From Rhodohalobacter sulfatireducens (GTDB taxonomy: Bacteria > Bacteroidota > Rhodothermia > Balneolales > Balneolaceae): a stretch of 64,000 nt of DNA. The DNA lies in NCBI RefSeq assembly GCF_022012475.1, contig NZ_JAKLWS010000003.1, positions 1 to 64,000 on the forward strand, in the 5' to 3' direction. The notes beneath the pieces were generated by a model. The model was not told where the DNA came from and searched no databases. It worked only from the letters and a program-made list of their open reading frames with translations. A program made the position numbers and the translations under genes. Shown piece after piece: positions 25,211 to 35,571 of the stretch (within the stretch, counting starts at the first letter, position 1; every line of letters begins with the position of its first letter).

Positions 25211-27199
25211 CTATTTTTCAGGTAAGTCAAGTGCCGGGTTGCGATTAAAGAAATCAAATGGTCTCAACTCAAATGAGTGCCATAAAACAGGCATCACCGG
25301 CCAGTCTTCAGCTCTTACCATATGGTGCATTCCTATTGTATACCAAAGCACAATGTCATCGCTTTCTATAGATCGATTGGCGCTTGTCCACTCAGGCAGG
25401 CCTTTTTCGGGTAAGCTCAGTGTTGGAAAATCACCTACTGCAAATCGTTCATTTTCCTGGTATTGAGTAACCCAAAGATGATAATCGATAAACCCAACTC
25501 GCATTCTTGGATAATCATCTTCACTTAATAGTGTATTCGCAGTTTTTCCCGGCATCAACTGGTAACTGGTAGGATATCCAACATGATTTTTCCGGTCATT
25601 ACTAATTACCCGCCACAGGGCCGGTCGGTCGAGATTGATTTTTAACTTGGCTTCTGATTCAGTTTTAGGAATCATTGGCTGGGTAACCCATACACTCCGG
25701 CGGGGATGTTCTTCAGGTAGGATTTGTGTTCTCAGGCGGTCCATTTGAAAACTGTTTGTACTACCATCCACATCAAAATCAATTCGAAAACTGAAGTAGT
25801 GGTCATGGTTCACAGCCACAATATTTGGGTCAACAAATCGCCCATAGGCATCCCCGGCGGTTCCATTTAGAATTTCTGAGGAGGCATCTTTCTGATTTAC
25901 AGATTTTGCTTCGGCAATTCCGGTAGCTCCCACCTGGACACGCACAGACCCATCCTGCTGGAATATCCAGTCAAAAATGTAATCATAATTACCCAACACG
26001 GCTGCTGACCGCACAACCAGCTCTCGTTTTGAACGGCTTTCATGATTCAATCCGGTGCTGTAATGCCGCCATGATGGATCTCCGGGTTCTCTTTCAAAAA
26101 TGGCAATCATATTGGCGACAGGTGTAGGCCTTCCATGATCGTTAATTACCAATCCATCCGTATAGTGTGCATAATCTGGTGCATCTAGACCTCTCAGCAG
26201 GGGCTTGGTGAGGCCGCCGGCAGTATATTCCCCTGCATCAATAAAATTTCGTGGATACCAACCAAAAGCCGGATCCATATAAGGCACAAAAATTTCAGAC
26301 ATAAATCCTTCATAGAATACTTTTCTTTGATCAGCTCCATCTTGGTAGGTAACGGTCGAAAGAATCATTCCTACACGATGGTCGGGGCGTACGTGAAACT
26401 TCCATTTTTGCCATTCGACTACATAATCATTGATTGTAAATCCGGCTCCAAGCGGTTGGCTGATGTTGATAGGTCCGGGCACTTCCCGCGGCGTTCCAAT
26501 GGAAGCGGGGTCATAGTCGATATTTACATCCGGAATGGAAACGACTCCCTCATCAACCACGCGAAGGATCTCTTCCGTTTGCAAATCAACGACAACAGTA
26601 AGGCCACTGATTCCCCGTCCCCAGGTGTTGCGGGCAAATCTTGAATCTACAAAATGGCCGTGTGCAATCCGCCGTCCTGTATCTTCATCGGTTCCAAAAT
26701 AGCCGGGAGGACCAAAAAACCCTTCAATAAAGGTCAGGTCATTATACCCTCTCTTTTTCATGGCGGCAATAAATTCAGGATGCTCCTTTACCTTTCCAAG
26801 CATGCTCCCGAATTCTTCACCTAAAAACGTAGGTTGGATATCTGTAAGTTCTGTCCAGTTTTCAAGAACTTGTTGGGCAATATTGATTTCGGCACGGTAG
26901 GTCTTTTCGCCCTGGTGAACAATAGCAAAAGCTCTTCTTTGAAGATTATCGGTCCCATCCCAATTCCACACTTCATTTTTGTCCGGAAGTATTAGGTTGA
27001 TATGAGAAAACCTTGTGTCTTCGTCAAGATTATCTGTTTGATGCAGTACATCCAACACTACCCAGTATTCTTGCCAGGTTAAAGGATTCAGGGGATGTGT
27101 GATGCCTTGGCCTTTAACTGCTGTGGAATAAAGACTTACACAAAGGGTGAGCAGAATCGACAGAGAAATTAGTCCCCCGATTCTTATTCGATATTTCAT
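25211..27199 (-). CDS. Copper-containing primary amine oxidase, secreted
   Basis: The 662-residue protein has a Sec signal ending near VKGQ. The quinone-forming signature is NYDY, with Tyr405 the expected topaquinone precursor. The general-base Asp is Asp321 in FIDAGEYTAG. Copper ligands are His465 and His467 (NHDHYF) and probably His626 in MHHMVRAEDWPVMP, a hallmark segment of the family. The reaction is oxidative deamination of a primary amine to aldehyde, NH3 and H2O2. Length is near the usual 640-760. It is the first gene of the minus-strand cluster after a hybrid two-component regulator. The substrate, perhaps an aromatic amine, is inferred only from neighbours. Confidence 0.95.
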   Translation of the reverse strand: MKYRIRIGGLISLSILLTLCVSLYSTAVKGQGITHPLNPLTWQEYWVVLDVLHQTDNLDEDTRFSHINLILPDKNEVWNWDGTDNLQRRAFAIVHQGEKTYRAEINIAQQVLENWTELTDIQPTFLGEEFGSMLGKVKEHPEFIAAMKKRGYNDLTFIEGFFGPPGYFGTDEDTGRRIAHGHFVDSRFARNTWGRGISGLTVVVDLQTEEILRVVDEGVVSIPDVNIDYDPASIGTPREVPGPINISQPLGAGFTINDYVVEWQKWKFHVRPDHRVGMILSTVTYQDGADQRKVFYEGFMSEIFVPYMDPAFGWYPRNFIDAGEYTAGGLTKPLLRGLDAPDYAHYTDGLVINDHGRPTPVANMIAIFEREPGDPSWRHYSTGLNHESRSKRELVVRSAAVLGNYDYIFDWIFQQDGSVRVQVGATGIAEAKSVNQKDASSEILNGTAGDAYGRFVDPNIVAVNHDHYFSFRIDFDVDGSTNSFQMDRLRTQILPEEHPRRSVWVTQPMIPKTESEAKLKINLDRPALWRVISNDRKNHVGYPTSYQLMPGKTANTLLSEDDYPRMRVGFIDYHLWVTQYQENERFAVGDFPTLSLPEKGLPEWTSANRSIESDDIVLWYTIGMHHMVRAEDWPVMPVLWHSFELRPFDFFNRNPALDLPEK

Positions 27200-27339
27200 A
27201 AACGTTGGATTTTAGTGGATGTCCCGTTAAAAGCACCATTGTAGCTAGTGCTGAACCCGGAGATCATTTTACCGTTCAGAAATCCGAAAGTCTGGTACTT
27301 TTTGAGCTATTATTTGGATTTTCCGGTCAGGGGTGAGAA

Positions 27340-30300
27340 TTAAATCGATAACTTCCTGAAAGTAGATGGACTTTTGCCATACTGCTTTTTGAAAGCCCGG
27401 GAGAAATAAGCCTGGTCATTAAACCCAACTTCGTAACAGATCTCCGCAATGGTTTTATCTGTTTGATTGAGTAGTTCGGCAGATCGCTGTAACCGAATAG
27501 AGCGAATGAATGTACCCGCAGGCTGATCAATAAGTGCATTGAGTTTCCTGTTGAGCTGGGATGTACTCATATTCAAAGATTCTGCAAAGTGTTCAACACG
27601 GAAGTCATCATCACATATATGCGTTTCGATAATTTCAATAGCTTTTTTCAGAAATGTCTGATCAACGGAGCTTTTTGTTATGGTTGACGGCTTGAAATAA
27701 GTGGCGCGGCTAAACTGCTCTTTTAAATTTTTTCTTTGGTCAATGAGCGCTTTTACTCTTGTTTGCAACTCCTTTACATGGAATGGTTTAGTGAGATAGG
27801 CGTCGATACCAATTTCAAGGCCTTCAATTTTAGGGTCCAGGCCCGCTTTGGCAGTTAACATGATAATGGGTATATGACTTGTTTTTACGTCGCTTCGGAC
27901 CTTTTCGCTAAACTGGTAGCCGTCCAATTCAGGCATCATTAAATCGGTGATAATCAAATCGGGAATGGTTCTACGCGAAATAGCAATTCCCTCCTGGCCA
28001 TTGGCAGCTTCAAGAATTTTATAGTCTGCTTCTAGCTGCTCACGGATAAATGACCGCACCTCTGCATTGTCCTCTACAATGAGTATCATCTCGTCATGCT
28101 CAGAAAGAAGGGCATCGAAATCTGGAATTTCCAGTTTTGAGGAACCGGTTTCAGCAGATCTTCTTTTACTAATCATAACATCAGATTGGGCAGGAATAAG
28201 ATCATCTTCAAATGGAAGCTGAATAATAAATTCGGTTCCAACATCTACTTTGCTTTCCACTTCAAGTGTACCGTTGTGGAGTTTAACTAATTCATAAGCT
28301 AATGAGAGACCTATTCCCGTTCCTTCATACTTGCGAGTGTTAGATGTATCGACCTGGTAAAATCGATCGAAGATATGAATCAAACGATCTTCTGAAATTC
28401 CAATCCCGGAATCTCTGAGCACTATTTCAACAAATCCGGCATTTTTTAAACCAATGGATAGGTCAATTCGCCCACCTGCACCTGTGAATTTAAAAGCATT
28501 GGATAAAAGGTTGAAAAACACTTTCTCTAGTTTGTCTGCATCAAAACTAATTTTGATATCAGCTTGGACGGAGGAAAAATTGAGGCTTATATTTTTCGAT
28601 TCTGCCAACGATTCAAAGGAGTAGAGCAGATTCTTTAGAAATGATACAATGTTGAGGGGTTCTGCATCCAGCTGCATCTTTCCAGCCTCCAGTTTAGACA
28701 GGTCCAGGAGTTGATTAATCAGTTCAAGAAGGCGTTCAGCATTCCTGTTTACAGATTCCAGTTTTTGTTTCTCTTTTTGGCCTACTTCTGTTCCAATAAG
28801 GGTTTCTATCTGACCAATGATTAAAGTAAGTGGAGTTCTGAATTCGTGAGAAATATTGGCAAAGAAATGAGATTTCAGATGGTCTAGGTTGCGCAAAGTA
28901 TCGGTTTGAATGCGTTCTATCTCAAGCTGATTCTTCAGGTTAAACCTGTTCAACTCATACCGCCGGGCACCGTAAAGCAACGAAAGCATCAGGATTCCAT
29001 AAATTCCATACGCCCACCAGGTTTGCCACCAGGGCGAGGTCACAATTACAGCAAGGGCCAAACCATCTTCATTCCACACGCCGTCGTTATTTGAGCCTTT
29101 AACACGGAATGTATATTCGCCATGTGGAAGGTTTGTATAGGTGGCCGAGGCCAGGTTACCGGATGAGATCCATTCGTCGTTAAATCCGTCGAGTTTATAC
29201 GCATATTTGTTTTTTCCCGGTGCTGAATAATCCAGTGCGGCAAATCCAAACGTAATAACATCGTCACGATAGGAAAGGGTTAGCTTATCACTTTCAGATA
29301 CGGATGCCTCCAAAAGATCAGGATTGGATTTAAAGTAAATCATCTCATCACCGATCTTTAAACTTGTAAGTACAACCGGCGGTTCATGTGGGTTATCTTT
29401 TATTTCATCCGGATAGAAATAGTTGAGCCCCTGGATTCCTCCAAAGAATAACTCTCCGCTTTTGCTTCTGAAGTAGGCGCCGGTGTTGAATTCATTACTC
29501 TGGAGGCCATCAAAAACATCGTAATTTCGAAACGTTTCTGATTGCGGGTTAAATCGAGATAGGCCTTTGTTTGTACTGAGCCATAAATTTCCGGCTTCAT
29601 CAGGAAGTATTCCGTAGACGACTTCATTGGGGAGGCCGTCTTCTTCTGTAAAATGTTCGAATATTCCGGCTCTGTAATCAAACTTATTGAGTCCGCCTGA
29701 AGTGCCGATCCAGAGAGTTGTTTCGGGATGAACCGGATCTTCAAGAATAGATTTTATAAGATTGTTGCTCAGGCTGTTGGGTTGGTCGGGATTGTTTTGA
29801 AATGCAGTAAATGTTTCACCGGATGAATCAAAACGAATCAAGCCGTTAGCCGTGCCAATCCAAAATATGCCATCCAAGTCCTGGAAAATAACCGGGCGTG
29901 GGGAATTATTAGAGGGTCCTGATGAATTAAATCGATAATGTTTAAACGTGCCGGCCTCTCTGTCGATCATTTTACTGAAGTGGTTGCGTGTGGCAATCCA
30001 GAGGGTACTGTCCCGATCTTCAAAAACGGCATTGACTTCCGGGTAAAGTTGTCCGTCGATATTTTCAAGTGTATGGTTGTATAACCTCGATTCATTTGAA
30101 ACCGGGTCGTACCTGAACAGCCCCCTCGCAGAGGCCGTCCAAAGATATCCATCAGTAGCCTGGATCATGGAATAGGCATCGGTATTTCCAAAATCATCGG
30201 GGCGGTCGGAGATGGTTTCGAAACTTGTCAATTCCTCCGTTTCCCGGTTCCATCGATAGAGTACATCTGCACTGATCCAAACATCTCCGGAGTTATCTTC

Positions 30301-31458
30301 TAAAATGGAGCGTATACTAAATCCTGTAATCCTGGAGGATGAATCCGGTGTTCTAGTGAGAGTCGGAAAGCGATTCGCCTTGAAGTCAAGGATGTTAATT
30401 CCAAGCCCTGATGTCCCTGCCCACAGAATGCCGGTATCGTCAATTAAGAGGCTCGAAATAAGGTTATGGCTGATTGATTCTGGATTGAGTGGTTCGTGCC
30501 GGTAGTAGGTATACTGTTTCGTTGACGGATCAAAGCGCATCAATCCCCCTGCTGTACCCAGCCAGAGATGCCCTATTTCATCTTCTGCGATGCGATTCAC
30601 ACTCCCCCAACCGTACCGATGCACCTCATACATGTGTGGATAGAACTCATAATTGCCGGAGTTCCGGTCAAATTGTACCATTCCGCTTTGGGTTCCAATC
30701 CAAAAATCGTTCCCTTTTTTACTGAGATGTATTGAGCAGATCTTATAATCTCCGGATGTTCGGGGAGCTTCCGGGTGCTTGGTTTCAAAAATGGTTCGGG
30801 TGAACCGTTCACTGTCCGCATGGAATTTATTGATTCCGTTTTCAGTACCCACCCAAAGAGTTTCATTTTCATCAATTAAAAGATTTGAAACAATATTGCT
30901 GCTCAGGCTTAGTTCGTTATTCGGATCATTCAAGTATTGCTTGAAGGTGTATGAATTTTCGATGTTCTGATCAAAAATTACGTTGAGAAGGCCATCCCCA
31001 ATGGTTCCGATCCACATTGTTCCGTCTGACCCCTCAATGATTTCTGTGATTTCATTTGAGTTTATTTTCTCGCCGTTATCATTCAATAGCGATATTCGTT
31101 GAAAAACGTCCGATTCTCTGTGAAAAACATTGATCTCTCCCGACAAGGATCCTGTCCAGATGAGGCCGCGGCTGTCTTCATATAACTTCATTACAAACGC
31201 ATCAGAGATTGTAGTGGAATCGAAGGGATTGTGCTGATAGACGACAAAATTTCGACCGTCGTATCGGTTCAGCCCGTCTTTGGTACCAAACCACATAAAA
31301 CCTTGGCTGTCCTTAAGAATGGAATAAACGGCATTTTGAGAGAGTCCGTCATCAATGGTGAGGTGACGAAAAGCCGGTTGCTGGGCATACCCGTTTAACG
31401 CCTGCAAAAATAACAGGATACAGATGCCCTTTATTAAAGATATCAACAGCTTTTTCAT
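27340..31458 (-). CDS. Hybrid two-component system regulator (propeller sensor, histidine kinase, receiver, AraC)
   Basis: About 1,372 residues if the start is ATG 31458, which gives a clean signal peptide ending NGYAQQ. The periplasmic part holds two-component-regulator propellers, with repeats like GFMWFGTKDGLNRYD and LWIGTSGGLNKFD, then a Y_Y_Y domain. After a membrane helix (WWAYGIYGILMLSLLY) come HisKA with His near 876 in ANISHEFRTPLTL, and HATPase with LLSNAFKFT and GTGIGLSLAY. A receiver follows with the phospho Asp in LIITDLMMPELDGY, then a C-terminal AraC HTH (last 100 residues, ending AYFSRAFKKQYGKSPSTFRK). Such proteins usually sense carbohydrate at polysaccharide loci. Here the neighbour is the copper amine oxidase gene, so it likely controls that cluster; this is inference. 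Confidence 0.95.
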   Translation of the reverse strand: MKKLLISLIKGICILLFLQALNGYAQQPAFRHLTIDDGLSQNAVYSILKDSQGFMWFGTKDGLNRYDGRNFVVYQHNPFDSTTISDAFVMKLYEDSRGLIWTGSLSGEINVFHRESDVFQRISLLNDNGEKINSNEITEIIEGSDGTMWIGTIGDGLLNVIFDQNIENSYTFKQYLNDPNNELSLSSNIVSNLLIDENETLWVGTENGINKFHADSERFTRTIFETKHPEAPRTSGDYKICSIHLSKKGNDFWIGTQSGMVQFDRNSGNYEFYPHMYEVHRYGWGSVNRIAEDEIGHLWLGTAGGLMRFDPSTKQYTYYRHEPLNPESISHNLISSLLIDDTGILWAGTSGLGINILDFKANRFPTLTRTPDSSSRITGFSIRSILEDNSGDVWISADVLYRWNRETEELTSFETISDRPDDFGNTDAYSMIQATDGYLWTASARGLFRYDPVSNESRLYNHTLENIDGQLYPEVNAVFEDRDSTLWIATRNHFSKMIDREAGTFKHYRFNSSGPSNNSPRPVIFQDLDGIFWIGTANGLIRFDSSGETFTAFQNNPDQPNSLSNNLIKSILEDPVHPETTLWIGTSGGLNKFDYRAGIFEHFTEEDGLPNEVVYGILPDEAGNLWLSTNKGLSRFNPQSETFRNYDVFDGLQSNEFNTGAYFRSKSGELFFGGIQGLNYFYPDEIKDNPHEPPVVLTSLKIGDEMIYFKSNPDLLEASVSESDKLTLSYRDDVITFGFAALDYSAPGKNKYAYKLDGFNDEWISSGNLASATYTNLPHGEYTFRVKGSNNDGVWNEDGLALAVIVTSPWWQTWWAYGIYGILMLSLLYGARRYELNRFNLKNQLEIERIQTDTLRNLDHLKSHFFANISHEFRTPLTLIIGQIETLIGTEVGQKEKQKLESVNRNAERLLELINQLLDLSKLEAGKMQLDAEPLNIVSFLKNLLYSFESLAESKNISLNFSSVQADIKISFDADKLEKVFFNLLSNAFKFTGAGGRIDLSIGLKNAGFVEIVLRDSGIGISEDRLIHIFDRFYQVDTSNTRKYEGTGIGLSLAYELVKLHNGTLEVESKVDVGTEFIIQLPFEDDLIPAQSDVMISKRRSAETGSSKLEIPDFDALLSEHDEMILIVEDNAEVRSFIREQLEADYKILEAANGQEGIAISRRTIPDLIITDLMMPELDGYQFSEKVRSDVKTSHIPIIMLTAKAGLDPKIEGLEIGIDAYLTKPFHVKELQTRVKALIDQRKNLKEQFSRATYFKPSTITKSSVDQTFLKKAIEIIETHICDDDFRVEHFAESLNMSTSQLNRKLNALIDQPAGTFIRSIRLQRSAELLNQTDKTIAEICYEVGFNDQAYFSRAFKKQYGKSPSTFRKLSI

Positions 31459-31661
31459 TATTGAACCCAAAGACCCCAATCATCCATTGCAAAGGAAAAA
31501 GAACTGCAGGATATATTTCCCAATGTATATCAATGTTCTGCACATATTACTGAATCAGAAACATTAATATCAGCTTTTTTTGGGTTATGAGTTTTTTACT
31601 CTTGTCTTTTATCACCTTGGTTCGCAGTTACTAAAAATTCTTAGGGCTTTCTCTCCAATAA

Positions 31662-34600
31662 TTACTTCGAAAGCGTAATCGTAAAACAGGTTGATCCCGG
31701 TTCCGATTCGATATCAATCTGACCTCCGTGGGCATTGATAATATCGTTAGTGATAGATAATCCCAGCCCGGTTCCTTGGGTTCCTTTTTTCGTTGTAAAG
31801 AACGGCTGCAGGATTTTTGCCTTGAGGTCTTCAGGAATACCCGGGCCATTATCCTCAATATCTATCGAAACCTTTTTGCCTTTTTTAATGGTTCGAACCG
31901 TTAATTTTGGCAGGTATTCCTCTTGCCCGTCCAGATTTTTTACTTTTTCGTGCATCGCATCAAATGCATTGTTGCAGATATTCAGAATTACCCGGCTGAA
32001 ATCCTCTGCAATGACCGGAATTTCACCGACATTTTCGTTGAGGTCAAAATCAAGGTCCACATCATAGGAATTTTCGGTAGCCTTCATGCCATGGAAGGAG
32101 AGATTCGCGGCCTCCTTCACAAGTTTATTCAGATCAGTTGGTTCCATTTTTCCGGAGCCTGTTCGGCTGTGCATCAGCATCGATTGTACGATGGAATCAG
32201 CACGCTTCCCGTGTTCATTGATTTTACTCAAACTGCCGTGAATATCTTTTAAAATATATTCGAGTTCTTCTCGAGCTTCGCTTTGCTCTTTCAATTTTGC
32301 TACTTCGTCCTGTGCCTCCTCAACCATCTCTACACTGATCTCAGAGAAGTTATTCACGAAGTTCAACGGGTTCTTGATCTCATGAGCGATACCGGCTGTC
32401 AGTTGACCAAGTGATGCCAGTTTCTCCTGTTGGACGAGCTGATCCTGGGTGCGTCGTAAATTTTCATGAGCGGTTTCGAGTTTGCTGTGAGCTTTTTCAA
32501 GATCATGGTAGGCTTTTTCAATCTCTTTGGCCTGTGCCAGTTCACGTTCACGTGTCCGCTCGCGCTCTCTTCGGATGAGTCTTCGTCGCTGCACTCTGTC
32601 TACAATAAACATGCCGATTGCAAAAATCAGGAAATAAAAACCGTACGCTAACCATGTTCTGTACCATGGCGGGAGTACACGCAGAATTTTAATTTGGTCG
32701 TCGCCGTTACTCCAAATCCCATCACGGTTGCTGGCCATCAGTTTAAAATCGTATTCACCGGGCGGTAAGTTGGTATATGTAGCACTGCTGATGGTTCCTC
32801 CGCTCTTCCAGTCCGTATCAAAACCTTCCAGCATGTATCGGTACTGGTTTCGGTTTGGACTTGCAAAATGGAGAGCTGAAAATTCAATGGTAATGGTGGT
32901 AACCGAAGGCGGAATGGTAATCTGTTGAGCGGTTAAAAGAGGGCCCTCGATTGCAATACCTTCAGCCGGGTCAACCAGTGTTCCATCGAGGTAGAGATCA
33001 CGGAAGACCAAGTCTGGCGGGAAGGGATTGGGTCGGATATCCTGTGGATCAAACACATTCAACCCGCCGGCACCACCAAAATAGATCAGGCCGGATGACC
33101 CCAAATCACTGACGGTTGGGTTGAAGATATTGCCCTGCAGCCCGTGATCGTAACCAAAATGAGAAATCTCTTCAGTTATTGGGTTGAATTTTACAATACC
33201 GTCAATCGTTGAGAGCCAGACATTGCCTTGCTCGTCTGATTGAATGGATGATATTTCGCTGGTTGTCAGGTCTAAATTTTGCTCGGTGTAGAAAACAGAT
33301 AGTTGACCGTTTAAGGGATCGAATTTCCCAAATCCGGAATTTGTGCCGATCCAATATTCGCCCGAATCTGTTTCGTGGATCGACCGGTATTCCCCGATCT
33401 GGTCGATTAAGGGTGTTCCATCCGGAAGCTGCAATACAATGGGGATAACCTCCATATTCTCGTGATTCAGATATAACGGATGTTTTTGACCCTCTTTAAA
33501 GATCCAAATATTTTCATTGGAATCTTCGTAAAGAAATTGAGTTCGGTTTTTGTCAACAATGGCGGAATCCGGTAGTTCTACTTCGGTAATTTGTTCATTG
33601 CGAGGGTTGATCCAATGGATGTTATCGGTAGATGAGAGAAACCAAACACGGTCACTTCCGTCAGTTTCAATTGCTTGGATATTGTTATTGGGTAATGAGT
33701 TCGGGTCCTCCTGTTCGTGCTTAAATCGAGTGATGGTTGAGCTTCCCGGGCGTATACGGTTGAGCCCTCCAAATATAGTTGTTGAACTTCCGGTCCCGGC
33801 CCATATTGATCCATCCTGAGATTCAGCCAATGCCATTACATGCGGGTGACTTAATTGACTGGCAACGGTTCTGCCGTTGGGGGCATCAAAATAACTGGTG
33901 CCGTACCGGGCCACCACCGATCCATTTTGATTGAGCCGAAGTAAACTATTTCCGAGCATCCGTGTTCCTACCCAAAAAGTTCCGTCACCGGCTTCCAACA
34001 CAGATATTACATCGTTCGTGGGAAGCTGGTTGAAAATATTGTAGAGCTGAAATCCACCGCTGTAAAGATCAATCCGGCTGATTCCCGAGGCGTATCTTGC
34101 AATCCATAGAACCCCCTGGCGGTCGATATACATCCGGCTGTCTTCTCCTGAACGAACAGGTAGTATGGATGTGGGATCTTCCGGATTGTGCCGAAACTCG
34201 TCGGCCCGGCCGGTTTCAGGATTGATACGGCAAAGAACTTCTTGGTTTTTTACCCACAAAAGTCCCTCTTTATCGAAAAGTGCTTCCCGAAGATTATCGA
34301 GGCACGCGCGGTTACGAACAGGAAGTATTTCCCAATCCTGGCTTTCAACGGGTTTTCTTGCAATATGACTTTCGTTTACAAGCCATTCAGTGCCGTTTTC
34401 ATCCGAAAATACATGCATTCTGTAAGGGTGACTTCCTGATGGATTTAATCTGCGCGTAACATTTTCATAGGTATATTCGCCTGAGGTGTCACGTCGCCCA
34501 ATTAAAAGTTCGCCAGTTGGTGCCTGGTGGAAGTAGATCAGTTCTCCATTATTGTAAGCCTTAATTCGATAGGTACTCCCAATTTGCTGGCCCTCTTCGC

Positions 34601-35096
34601 GGGAAAATCGATCGGTGTCTGAATTCAATCGATACACAGAGCTGTCCGTTGCAGCCCAAACGTTCCCGCTGTTATCTATACTTACTTCAGTAAAGCGTTG
34701 TCCTGCGGGCAGCCCATCCGATGCCCTGTACTTTCGAAAGCCTTCAATTTCAGGATCATAGTAATCAAGACCCTGGTCGGTAATCGTTATCCAAACGCCC
34801 CCTCTGTTATCGGCTGCCAGGTATTGGGCATCGAGGCTGGAAATGGACAGAGAATCACCGGGATCAGGACGGAAGTGATTGAATGATTCTCCATCAAACC
34901 GGCTGACTCCATCCTGAGAACCGATCCAAATGAATCCATACTGGTCCTGTGTAATATCAACCACAGTGGTGGAGGCAAGTCCATCTGCTGGAGTCAGATG
35001 TTTGAATTGATAGGAATTTCCCTGTCCGAGCAAACTGGCAGGAATGATTAAAATTAAAGCCAGGGTAAGTAAAAAATGATTCTTCGTGCAATCCAT
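31662..35096 (-). CDS. Propeller-type sensor histidine kinase without receiver
   Basis: About 1,144 residues using ATG 35096, which gives a signal peptide ending SLLGQG; an upstream ATG at 35156 is less likely. The periplasmic part has two-component-regulator propellers (GFIWIGSQDGVSRFDG), followed by Y_Y_Y. A membrane helix LAYGFYFLIFAIGMFIV precedes a coiled coil. HisKA has GIAHEIKNPLNFVNNF with the His near residue 904. HATPase boxes include ILNICNNAFDAM and GTGLGLSITNDI. The kinase core is close to those of the giant kinase and the Ser/Thr-kinase fusion, not to the hybrid regulator next door. There is no receiver, so a partner elsewhere is needed; the stand-alone receiver at 5345 is one candidate. 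Confidence 0.93.
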   Translation of the reverse strand: MDCTKNHFLLTLALILIIPASLLGQGNSYQFKHLTPADGLASTTVVDITQDQYGFIWIGSQDGVSRFDGESFNHFRPDPGDSLSISSLDAQYLAADNRGGVWITITDQGLDYYDPEIEGFRKYRASDGLPAGQRFTEVSIDNSGNVWAATDSSVYRLNSDTDRFSREEGQQIGSTYRIKAYNNGELIYFHQAPTGELLIGRRDTSGEYTYENVTRRLNPSGSHPYRMHVFSDENGTEWLVNESHIARKPVESQDWEILPVRNRACLDNLREALFDKEGLLWVKNQEVLCRINPETGRADEFRHNPEDPTSILPVRSGEDSRMYIDRQGVLWIARYASGISRIDLYSGGFQLYNIFNQLPTNDVISVLEAGDGTFWVGTRMLGNSLLRLNQNGSVVARYGTSYFDAPNGRTVASQLSHPHVMALAESQDGSIWAGTGSSTTIFGGLNRIRPGSSTITRFKHEQEDPNSLPNNNIQAIETDGSDRVWFLSSTDNIHWINPRNEQITEVELPDSAIVDKNRTQFLYEDSNENIWIFKEGQKHPLYLNHENMEVIPIVLQLPDGTPLIDQIGEYRSIHETDSGEYWIGTNSGFGKFDPLNGQLSVFYTEQNLDLTTSEISSIQSDEQGNVWLSTIDGIVKFNPITEEISHFGYDHGLQGNIFNPTVSDLGSSGLIYFGGAGGLNVFDPQDIRPNPFPPDLVFRDLYLDGTLVDPAEGIAIEGPLLTAQQITIPPSVTTITIEFSALHFASPNRNQYRYMLEGFDTDWKSGGTISSATYTNLPPGEYDFKLMASNRDGIWSNGDDQIKILRVLPPWYRTWLAYGFYFLIFAIGMFIVDRVQRRRLIRRERERTRERELAQAKEIEKAYHDLEKAHSKLETAHENLRRTQDQLVQQEKLASLGQLTAGIAHEIKNPLNFVNNFSEISVEMVEEAQDEVAKLKEQSEAREELEYILKDIHGSLSKINEHGKRADSIVQSMLMHSRTGSGKMEPTDLNKLVKEAANLSFHGMKATENSYDVDLDFDLNENVGEIPVIAEDFSRVILNICNNAFDAMHEKVKNLDGQEEYLPKLTVRTIKKGKKVSIDIEDNGPGIPEDLKAKILQPFFTTKKGTQGTGLGLSITNDIINAHGGQIDIESEPGSTCFTITLSK

Positions 35097-35571
35097 AGTT
35101 AACTCATGAGTTTCAAAAATTGTAAAAACATTCAAACGAAGTGCCGAGAATTGCATTCATTTATCTCTCCGGGCACTTTTCTTCTGCACCAGGCTCTGCT
35201 GAATGTTGATGCAAAATGTTCGCATTTCATGAACGAAACAATGCTCAGTAATATGGTACTCAGCGTTGAATCGATTTGGGTTTGACGAAGTTAGAAACTG
35301 ACATCAATCCGAAAAACCAAAATTCCCAGATACAACATAAAACCTTGAAATGGCCAGCCTTAATTAAACAATTGAATTTAATAAAATCTTTCCCCTTGTT
35401 TGAATTGTGATATAAAAACTGAATTATGTACTAAGGTAAAGCCAAACAAAAATTTATTCGATATCCAAACTAAAAGAAAGCTAATTAATTCAAAATTATT
35501 TTAAATATTATTTATATAAATTATCTTTGATTAACCAAACATCTTAAAAACGAAATTTAACAGAGGTTAAC
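35097..35571. other. Divergent promoter region between kinase and STAS gene
   Basis: About 475 bp of AT-rich sequence separates two divergent transcripts. I see no coding frame. Promoters for both directions must lie here but no box is clear enough to mark. Confidence 0.5.

Noticed and set aside
31480-31661. Possible regulatory RNA between the two propeller kinases
   Set aside because: No stable paired region or conserved block could be seen by eye.
27340-35096. Polysaccharide utilisation locus next to the propeller sensors
   Set aside because: No SusC, SusD or glycosidase genes are present within the window.
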